Origin: an uncultured Gemmiger sp.
GTDB taxonomy: Bacteria; Bacillota; Clostridia; Oscillospirales; Ruminococcaceae
Assembly: GCA_944388215.1 (NCBI GenBank)
Contig: CALXHT010000014.1
Location: 1 to 53,510 of the forward strand
Direction: 5' to 3'
Length of the DNA stretch: 53,510 bases
In this document: one piece after another, positions 47,655-53,510 of the stretch
Numbering within the stretch: position 1 is the stretch's first letter
How the letters are laid out: each line of letters opens with the position of its first letter
The notes under the pieces: generated by a model
Databases searched by the model: none
Told to the model about the DNA's origin: nothing
Seen by the model: only the letters and a program-made list of their open reading frames with translations
Program-made: the position numbers and the translations under genes

Positions 47655-49539
47655 GGTGTTCCTCTTTCTGTTGGCTGCGGGCCTTCAGCAGGGCGATGCT
47701 CAGCTGGGCCAGGTCGTTGGGGGAGACCCCCGGAATCCGTCCGGCCTGGGCCAGCGTCCGGGGCCGGATCTTGGTGAGCTTCTCCCGGGCTTCCAGGGTC
47801 AGCGTCTCCAGCGGGGCGTAGTCGAAGTCCTCGGGGATGGCCACCTGCTCGTGGCGCTGGATATCCCGGATGATCCGCTCCTCCCGGGCAATGTAACCGG
47901 CGTAGCGGATCTCCGTCTCGATGCGCTGGGCCATGGCGGGGGTGACACCTTCGCCCCGGCCGATCACCGCGGCGATCCGCTCGTAGGTGATGGCCGGACG
48001 GCGCATGAGCTCCGCCGCCGTGCCGCCGCTCTCGCCCAGGGGAGTGCCCTCCGGCACCACCGCCCGCAGATCGGAGAGTTTTACGTGGGTGGTCTCCAGC
48101 CGGTGGAGCTCGGCGGTCTTAATGTCCCGGCCACGGCAGAAGACCGCCCACCGCTCGTCATCCACCAGGCCGTACTCCCGGCCGATGGGGGTGAGCCGCT
48201 CGTCGGCGTTGTCCTGCCGCAGGGACAGGCGGTACTCGCTGCGGCTGGTCATCATGCGGTAGGGGTCCATGACCCCCTTGGTGACGAGGTCGTCCACCAG
48301 GGTGCCCAGGTAGCTGGTATGCCGGGCCAGCACCAGTTCGGATTTGCCCAGCGCGTGCCGGGCGGCGTTGAGCCCCGCAAGCAGGCCCTGGGCGGCGGCC
48401 TCCTCGTAGCCGGAGGTGCCGTTGAACTGTCCGGCACCGTAGATGCCCGCCACCACCTTGCTTTCCAGGGTGGGCTTCAGGGTGGTGGGGTCCACGCAGT
48501 CGTACTCGATGGCGTAGGCCGGGCGCATGATCTCCAGATGCTCAAAGCCCACGATGGTGCGGTACATGGCGTTCTGCACGGCCTCGGGCAGGCTGGAGGA
48601 GAGACCCTGCAGGTACATCTCCTCGGTGTCCTCGCCGCAGGGCTCCACAAAGACGGGGTGGCGCTGCTTGTCTTTGAAGCGGACCACCTTGTCCTCGATG
48701 GAGGGGCAGTACCGGGGTCCCACGCCCTGGATGTCGCCGCCGTAGAGGGGAGAGCGGTCCAGGTTGTCCAGAATCACCTTGTGGGTCTCGGGGTTGGTGT
48801 AGGCGATGTAGCAGTTGACCTTGTTGTGCATCGGCGTCCGGGTCAGGAAGCTGAAGGGCTGGAGCAGCTCGTCGGGGTCGCCGGGCTGGCATTCCAGTTT
48901 GGAAAAATCAATGCTGCGGCGGTGCACCCGGGCGGGGGTGCCGGTCTTGAAGCGGCGCAGCGTAAACCCGTGGGCCACCAGAGACTTGGTCAGCTGGGTG
49001 GCGGCGTGGGTGCCGTCGGGGCCGCCGTCGTAGTGGGCCTCCCCCACAAAGATGCGCCCGCCCAGGGTGGTGCCGGTGGCAATGACGCAGCAGTTGCAGC
49101 GGTAGTAGCCGCCCAGCGCCGTCATGACGCCCACAATGTGGCCGTCCTGCACATCCACGCCGGTGATCTCCGCCTGGTGGATGTCGAGATTTTCGGTTTT
49201 TTCCAGGGCGTGCTTCATCCAGATGTGATACCGCTTGCGGTCGGTCTGCACCCGCAGACTGTGGACCGCAGGCCCCTTGCCCCGGTTGAGCATCCGGCTC
49301 TGCAAAAAAGTGGCGTCGGCGCCGAGACCCATCAGCCCGCCCAGGGCGTCCACCTCCCGCACCAGATGCCCCTTGGCGGTGCCGCCAATCGACGGGTTGC
49401 AGGGCATGTTGCCGATAAAGTCCAGCGTCAGCGTGAAGACGGCGGTCTTGGCGCCCAGCACCGCCGCCGCGTGGGCGGCCTCGATGCCCGCGTGGCCCGC
49501 GCCCACCACGATCACGTCATAGTTTCCCAGAATATCCAT
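47647..49539 (-). CDS. mnmG: tRNA uridine-34 carboxymethylaminomethyl enzyme MnmG (GidA)
   Basis: 630 residues. The FAD-binding motif is [18 protein letters not shown] at the N terminus, then [15 protein letters not shown] with a conserved catalytic cysteine. A second GidA signature PGYAIEYD-like segment is seen as [13 protein letters not shown], and [20 protein letters not shown] near residue 265. With MnmE it modifies the wobble uridine of several tRNAs. It overlaps rsmG and follows the DUF3592 gene, one gene removed from its partner mnmE. Confidence 0.98.
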   Translation of the reverse strand: MDILGNYDVIVVGAGHAGIEAAHAAAVLGAKTAVFTLTLDFIGNMPCNPSIGGTAKGHLVREVDALGGLMGLGADATFLQSRMLNRGKGPAVHSLRVQTDRKRYHIWMKHALEKTENLDIHQAEITGVDVQDGHIVGVMTALGGYYRCNCCVIATGTTLGGRIFVGEAHYDGGPDGTHAATQLTKSLVAHGFTLRRFKTGTPARVHRRSIDFSKLECQPGDPDELLQPFSFLTRTPMHNKVNCYIAYTNPETHKVILDNLDRSPLYGGDIQGVGPRYCPSIEDKVVRFKDKQRHPVFVEPCGEDTEEMYLQGLSSSLPEAVQNAMYRTIVGFEHLEIMRPAYAIEYDCVDPTTLKPTLESKVVAGIYGAGQFNGTSGYEEAAAQGLLAGLNAARHALGKSELVLARHTSYLGTLVDDLVTKGVMDPYRMMTSRSEYRLSLRQDNADERLTPIGREYGLVDDERWAVFCRGRDIKTAELHRLETTHVKLSDLRAVVPEGTPLGESGGTAAELMRRPAITYERIAAVIGRGEGVTPAMAQRIETEIRYAGYIAREERIIRDIQRHEQVAIPEDFDYAPLETLTLEAREKLTKIRPRTLAQAGRIPGVSPNDLAQLSIALLKARSQQKEEHHD

Positions 49540-49569
49540 AACTCTATGTTTCCCTCTATTGAAGATGTA

Positions 49570-50034
49570 TTACCCCTGTTCGGGCAGGATGCCCTCGGTG
49601 CAGACGTGGTACCGGTGGTAGTTGTCGGGGTCCACCAGCACCGGCAGGGCGGTCCGGCCGTCCAGAAAGGGCGTGGGGTCAAACCACAGACTGTCGCTCT
49701 CAAAGACGTAGACCTTGCCGTCGGCGGCGTTCCGCGCCTGGCATTGCAGCACCAGGGGGCACCGGCCGTTGAGCCGCACCCGGGTGTCGTACTGCACCCC
49801 GATGATGTCCGCCTGAATGGTGCGGCCGTTTTCCTCCAGCCAGCGGCGGAGTTTCCGCCCCCGGGAGAGGGCGGCCATCATCCCGATACCCGCGAAAAAG
49901 AAGATCATGCCCATGGCGGCAAAGACGAAGAGCACCGGTTCCCGCGCCGCCAGCACCAGTCCGGTGCCCAGGGCCACAAAGACCAGCCCGATGATCATGA
50001 AGATCGCGCCCAGAAGTTTCAGCACTTTTTGCAA
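49570..50034 (-). CDS. DUF3592-like two-helix membrane protein
   Basis: 154 residues. Two hydrophobic helices (about 7-30 LLGAIFMIIGLVFVALGTGL and 34-55 VLFVFAAMGMIFFFAGIG) are followed by a basic turn and a soluble domain of beta strands (TIQADIIGVQYDTRVRLNG, VYVFESDSLWFDPTPFL). The pattern fits DUF3592-type proteins, whose function is unknown. It sits between mnmE and mnmG with gaps of 15 and 30 bp, an unusual insertion into a normally adjacent pair, and is likely cotranscribed. Confidence 0.7.
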   Translation of the reverse strand: MQKVLKLLGAIFMIIGLVFVALGTGLVLAAREPVLFVFAAMGMIFFFAGIGMMAALSRGRKLRRWLEENGRTIQADIIGVQYDTRVRLNGRCPLVLQCQARNAADGKVYVFESDSLWFDPTPFLDGRTALPVLVDPDNYHRYHVCTEGILPEQG

Positions 50035-50049
50035 GGCGGTCCCCTCCTT

Positions 50050-51441
50050 TTACTTGCCCACGCAGAAGGTCTCGAAGACCTCGTCGATGGTGGCGTCGGC
50101 GGCGTCCTCGCCGGTGAGATCGCAGAGAGCCTGCAGCGCGTCGGTGAGGCAGACCGCCACCGCGTCGAGACCGAAGCCGTCGTCGATGGCCCGCAGGGCT
50201 TCCGCCACCGCGTCCCGGGCCCGGGTGGCCGCCGCCAGCTGGCGGTCGCTGCAGAGCTGCCCCGCCCGGGGGTCCAGCTTGGCGGTGCCCAGAAGGTCCG
50301 CCACCGCCGCCGACAAGGGCTGCAGACTGGCGGTGTCTTTGGCGCAGAGGGTCAGTACCTTTTTGAAGTAGGGGGTCAGCGCGGCCTGGGCTGCCTCGGT
50401 GGATGCGGCCAGGTCCTGCTTATTCAGGATGGCCAGCGCCGGACGGCCCTGGCAGCGGCGGGCAATGTCCAGGTCGGATTCCTCCAGCGGCTGGGCGGCG
50501 TCGAAGACTGCCAGCACCAGGCCCGCCTCGTCCAGCTTTTTCCAGCTGCGGCGGATGCCCTCCGCCTCGATGGCGTCGCCGTCGGCGCCCACCTCCCGGA
50601 CGCCCGCCGTGTCAAAGAGGTTGAGCCGGATCTCCCCCAGCTGCACCGCCTGCTCCACAATGTCCCGGGTGGTGCCCGCCACCGGCGTGACGATGGCCCG
50701 GTCAAACCCGGCCAGCAAGTTGAGCAGGGTGCTCTTGCCCACGTTGGGGCGCCCCAGCAATACGCAGTCCACCCCGTGGCGCAAAACGGCCCCGGCGCCG
50801 TAGCCGGCGATCAGGTCGTCCAGCTCGGCTTTCTGGGTGCGCAGCGTGCCGGTGAGGGCCGTGTCGGACAGTTCCGGCACGTCCTCCTCGGGGTAGTCCA
50901 CCCAGGCCGCCAGATGGGCATTGAGGCTTTGCAGGGCTTTCTGGATGGCGGCAATGCGTTTCGCCAGCCGCCCGTCCAGGGCGGATTTGGCCAGGGCTGC
51001 CCCCTGCCGTCCGTTGGCCGCGATGACTTCCATCACCGCCTCGGCCTGGGTCAGGCTCAGCTTGCCGTGTTCCAGCGCCCGGCGGGTGAATTCCCCCGGC
51101 CCGGCCGGGGCCGCCCCCGCCAGCAGCAGCGCTTCCAGCAGACCGTCCGCCATGGCCGTGCCGCCGTGCACCGACAGTTCGATCACGTCCTCCCCGGTGT
51201 AGGAGTGGGGCGCCCGGTAGAACAGCGCCACCGTCTCGTCCATCTCCTCGCCCCGGAGCATGTAGTGGCCCAGCATGGCCGTGTAGCCCCTGGCGTCCGC
51301 CACGCGGCGGCCCTGCCGCACCGGCACGAAGATTTTCTCCACGATGGGATAGGCGTCGGGACCCGATACCCGGATCACCGCAATGCCGCCCTCCCCCGGC
51401 GGCGTGGCCAGCGCACAGATGGTCTGTTCCAAACGGTCCAT
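50050..51441 (-). CDS. mnmE: tRNA modification GTPase MnmE (TrmE)
   Basis: 463 residues. The N-terminal tetrahydrofolate-binding domain has IAVIRVSGPDAY and PGEFTRRALEHGKLSLTQAE. The G domain, inserted in a helical domain, has G1 GRPNVGKSTLLN, G3 DTAGVRE and G4 NKQD. The C terminus is FETFCVGK, with the conserved cysteine motif (usually CIGK). It works with MnmG on wobble uridines. AGAAGGAG precedes the ATG. It is the first gene of the inverted block. Confidence 0.98.
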   Translation of the reverse strand: MDRLEQTICALATPPGEGGIAVIRVSGPDAYPIVEKIFVPVRQGRRVADARGYTAMLGHYMLRGEEMDETVALFYRAPHSYTGEDVIELSVHGGTAMADGLLEALLLAGAAPAGPGEFTRRALEHGKLSLTQAEAVMEVIAANGRQGAALAKSALDGRLAKRIAAIQKALQSLNAHLAAWVDYPEEDVPELSDTALTGTLRTQKAELDDLIAGYGAGAVLRHGVDCVLLGRPNVGKSTLLNLLAGFDRAIVTPVAGTTRDIVEQAVQLGEIRLNLFDTAGVREVGADGDAIEAEGIRRSWKKLDEAGLVLAVFDAAQPLEESDLDIARRCQGRPALAILNKQDLAASTEAAQAALTPYFKKVLTLCAKDTASLQPLSAAVADLLGTAKLDPRAGQLCSDRQLAAATRARDAVAEALRAIDDGFGLDAVAVCLTDALQALCDLTGEDAADATIDEVFETFCVGK

Positions 51442-51547
51442 AGATAGCTCCTTCTACATTTATATATAAGGATGGGTTGTTGTTGATGCGGGAGGTTCGC
51501 GCTCCCGGACGGTGCCGCTTTTTGACCGCGCAAAAAGCCGTTTATCC

Positions 51548-51746
51548 GTAGGGCGGGGATTCTTCCCCGCCGCGGGGTGTTGCGGTAACCGCCAAATTCT
51601 CCGGCGGGGTCAAGACCCCGCCCTACAGCCGGACAAAATAAGGCGGATACCCAGGCACCGGGACGCCGCCCGCCTCACGATGACGCGGGCTTCCCGGTTT
51701 ATATGTTTGGAGTTTCTTTGCCTACTTTCTTTGCAAAGAAAGTAGG
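51548..51746 (+). repeat. Composite repeat copy 4, between mnmE and aroD
   Basis: 199 bp, same length and order as the copy at 6314-6512. The GC-rich block (51548-51627) runs GTAGGGCGGGGATTC to CCCCGCCCTACAG. A middle part has GGATACCCAGGCACCGGGA and CTTCCCGG. It ends in a 26-bp palindrome (51721-51746, half-site CCTACTTTCTTTG) that touches the aroD stop codon. In the aroD direction this gives stop, palindrome, tail CAAAGAAACTCCAAAC. No gene lies in 51442-51746. Confidence 0.88.
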
Positions 51747-52475
51747 TCATCCTAAATCCCCGGCAGTCAGCAGCTTCGCCCGCAGGTTGGCGGCCGGGGG
51801 CTGGCCGGGGGCGCTGGCCGCCGACAATGTGCCGAAGGTTGCCGCGCTGCCGAAGGGTCCGCCGCAGTACCGTGTAGCCGCGCCGTCCCGGCCCATACTC
51901 ATGGTGATGAGCAGCGCGTCGGGGCGCTGGTCGTGCACCTCCGCCGTGGCCAGCAGCAGCGCCGCCGCGTCGGCCCGGCTGTGGGGCATCACCGCCAGCT
52001 TGGCAATGTCCGCCCCCGCGTCCAGCATGCCGTGGAGTGCCTCCGCCATGGCGTGGCGGTCCGGCGTGCCGTCAAAGTGATGCTCGCTGAAAAGCGCCGC
52101 CGCTCCCGCCCGCTTCGCCGCGTCCCGCAGCACACGGACCACCGCGGCGTCGGTGCGCCACTCGATGTCCAGGGCGTCCACGCCCCCCTGCTGTAACAGC
52201 GCCAGCCCGGCGTCCCGGTACTCCGGGGCGTCCAGCGCCGCTTCGCCGCCCTCCCGGGCCGTGCGGATCGTCACGATCAGCGGCTTTTGTACCAGTCCCC
52301 GCACCATGGCAAGGGCCGACAGCCAGTCGCCTACCCGCAGTGGGTCCAGCCGCAGCTCCACGAGATCCGCCTCGGGGGCGGCCTGGGCGGCTTTGGCCTG
52401 GGCTTCCAACTCTCCCAGAGCATGGGCAAACAGCGGTACGATGATGCGCGGTGTTTCGGGGTTCAGTTGCAGCAT
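51747..52475 (-). CDS. aroD: Type I 3-dehydroquinate dehydratase
   Basis: 242 residues from the ATG at 52475, which follows AAAGGAG; longer in-frame starts would precede the promoter. Family motifs are EADLVELRLDPL, KPLIVTIRTAREGG and ALDIEWR, with the general-base histidine in FSEHHFDGTP. The Schiff-base lysine is in DIAKLAVMP, and the substrate loop is GRDGAATRY. It converts 3-dehydroquinate to 3-dehydroshikimate in the shikimate pathway. It stands alone among replication genes, with its own promoter and a palindrome at the stop. Confidence 0.95.
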   Translation of the reverse strand: MLQLNPETPRIIVPLFAHALGELEAQAKAAQAAPEADLVELRLDPLRVGDWLSALAMVRGLVQKPLIVTIRTAREGGEAALDAPEYRDAGLALLQQGGVDALDIEWRTDAAVVRVLRDAAKRAGAAALFSEHHFDGTPDRHAMAEALHGMLDAGADIAKLAVMPHSRADAAALLLATAEVHDQRPDALLITMSMGRDGAATRYCGGPFGSAATFGTLSAASAPGQPPAANLRAKLLTAGDLG

Positions 52476-52513
52476 GGCGGTGCTCCTTTGTCGTACAGAC
52501 GGCTTTTTGTTGT

Positions 52514-52542
52514 ATTGTACCACAATTTAAAAAAAGTGTAAA
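52514..52542 (-). promoter_or_regulatory. Promoter of aroD
   Basis: On the minus strand TTTACA (52537-52542) and TACAAT (52514-52519) with a 17-bp spacer, 39 bp upstream of the start codon. Confidence 0.8.
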
Positions 52543-52559
52543 TTCGTGAAGATTGCCGC

Positions 52560-52588
52560 TTGCGGCACGCCCGCCGACGCGCTACAAT
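52560..52588 (+). promoter_or_regulatory. Promoter of the patatin-like gene
   Basis: TTGCGG (52560-52565) and TACAAT (52583-52588) with a 17-bp spacer, 25 bp before the start codon and divergent from the aroD promoter. The AGGAGG at 52599-52604 follows closely. Confidence 0.65.
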
Positions 52589-52612
52589 AGGATGTTACAG
52601 GAGGCATTTGCT

Positions 52613-53485
52613 ATGGAAAACTTCACAATGCCGCAAAGCGCCGCCCTGCTTCTGGAGGGTGGTTCGCTGCGCGGCCTGTATACGGCCGGCGCCCTGGACG
52701 CGCTGATGGAACAGAACATCTACTTCCCTGCGGTGGCCGGCGTCAGCGCCGGCGCCCTCAACGGGGTGAACTATGTGGCCCACCAGCCGGGGCGGTCGGC
52801 CAGCATCAATTTGCGGTATCGCCGGGACCCGCGGTACTTCGGCCTGATGGCCGCCGTCAAGGGGGGCAGCCTGTTCGGGCTGAACTTCATGCTGCGGGAT
52901 ATCCCCCAGTCGGTGCCCTTTGACGCCGACACCTTCTACCACGGCGGACAACGGATGGTGGCGGTGGCCACCTGCCTGGAAACCGGCAAACCCGCCTACT
53001 TTGAAAAGGGCAAGACCGACTTCGACTTCCTGGACGCCGTGCGGGCGTCGGCCAGCCTGCCGCTGGTGTCCATGCCGGTGCGCATCGGCAAGAACCGCTA
53101 CCTGGACGGCGGCTGCTCCTGCCCCATTCCGCTGCACTGGGCGCAAAAGGAAGGCTTTGCCAAGACCGTCATCATCACCACCCGGCAGAAGGGCTTCCGC
53201 AAATCCCTGCCCGGCCAGCGGATGGTGAACCTGTACGACGACTTCTACGGCGACCAGACGCTGTTCCTGGCGGCGCTGCTCACCCAGGAGGTGCGGTACA
53301 ACGCCCTCATGGAGGAGATCGACGCCCTGGAAGCGGCGGGCAAGGTGTTTGTGGTGCGGCCCCATGACCCCATTGAGATCGGCCGGTTCGAGAAAAACAC
53401 CGACAAGCTGCTGGACCTGTACAACCGCGGCCGCCGCGAGATGCGGGGGCAGCTGAACGCCCTGCGGGACTATCTGATGCAATAA
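52613..53485 (+). CDS. Patatin-like phospholipase
   Basis: 290 residues from the ATG at 52613, 8 bp after AGGAGG. The patatin fold is marked by the oxyanion loop EGGSLRGLYTAG, the nucleophile GVSAGALNG and the catalytic aspartate in LDGGCSCPIPL, which form the Ser-Asp dyad. These enzymes hydrolyse acyl esters of lipids; this subgroup is the bacterial YjjU-like type without a signal peptide. The C-terminal part is charged and helical. The gene ends 25 bp before the window edge; ACCGCCGGATGCC there may begin a terminator. Confidence 0.9.
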   Translation: MENFTMPQSAALLLEGGSLRGLYTAGALDALMEQNIYFPAVAGVSAGALNGVNYVAHQPGRSASINLRYRRDPRYFGLMAAVKGGSLFGLNFMLRDIPQSVPFDADTFYHGGQRMVAVATCLETGKPAYFEKGKTDFDFLDAVRASASLPLVSMPVRIGKNRYLDGGCSCPIPLHWAQKEGFAKTVIITTRQKGFRKSLPGQRMVNLYDDFYGDQTLFLAALLTQEVRYNALMEEIDALEAAGKVFVVRPHDPIEIGRFEKNTDKLLDLYNRGRREMRGQLNALRDYLMQ

Positions 53486-53510
53486 AAAAGACCGCCGGAT
53501 GCCGGGAAAT

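Noticed and set aside
47608-51447. A 1279-codon open frame opposite rsmG, mnmG and mnmE
   Set aside because: It spans several proven genes on the other strand, has no recognisable motif, and its apparent MFHVEH start is merely the parS site read in that direction.

Overview
The window is the origin-of-replication region of a GC-rich, low-genome-complexity Firmicute. Gene order (gyrA-gyrB-remB-recF-yaaA-dnaN-dnaA | rpmH-rnpA-yidD-yidC-jag), Clostridia-type proteins and the accessory gene set suggest an Oscillospiraceae gut commensal of the Faecalibacterium / Subdoligranulum / Gemmiger type. The family placement is inference from gene content, not a database match.

Layout. 1-0.9 kb: tail of a CAP-domain gene and a toxin-antitoxin pair. 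1.1-10.7 kb: the leftward (minus strand) gyrA-gyrB-remB-recF-yaaA-dnaN-dnaA block; the dnaA-dnaN gap holds an oriC-like region with DnaA boxes, four DnaA-trio repeats and an AT-rich stretch. 11.1-14.7 kb: the rightward rpmH-rnpA-yidD-yidC-jag block. 15-16 kb: a membrane acyltransferase. 16.16-28.84 kb: a lower-GC mobilizable element remnant (FtsK-like fragment, MmeI-like Type IIL restriction-methylation enzyme, SprT-like fragment, large serine recombinase, STAND NTPase, TnpW-like protein, ParM/ParR, helicase-loader-like zinc ribbon, DUF3847, oriT, MobA/MobL relaxase). 28.8-29.3 kb: a decayed ferredoxin gene. 29.5-41.1 kb: a sortase-assembled pilus locus (two class C sortases, LPXTG backbone pilin, 1873-residue tip adhesin) headed by two tyrosine-recombinase homologues that flank a 304-bp segment bounded by perfect 16-bp inverted repeats and holding a promoter and a terminator. 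This looks like a phase-variable promoter switch. 41.6-41.9 kb: tRNA-Glu and tRNA-Met. 42.3-51.4 kb: serS-parB-parA-noc-rsmG-mnmG-DUF3592-mnmE, all on the minus strand, with two parS sites. 51.7-53.5 kb: aroD and a patatin-like gene.

The classical order would be jag-mnmE-mnmG-rsmG-noc-parA-parB-serS reading away from the origin. Here that whole block is inverted, so it reads toward the origin, and the accessory region sits exactly at the junction.

Three families of interspersed structure are laid over the core genes. (1) A 24-26 bp palindrome directly after stop codons, followed by a conserved tail and a Rho-independent terminator. (2) A composite repeat of about 199 bp with TAGGGCGGGG termini that ends in the same palindrome. 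(3) A structured element of about 180 bp found three times, always in the leader just upstream of a core gene (gyrA, rnpA, parB) and always in the same orientation to transcription; its arms change in compensating pairs around an invariant core. The third family and the invertible promoter are the best candidates for an undescribed system.
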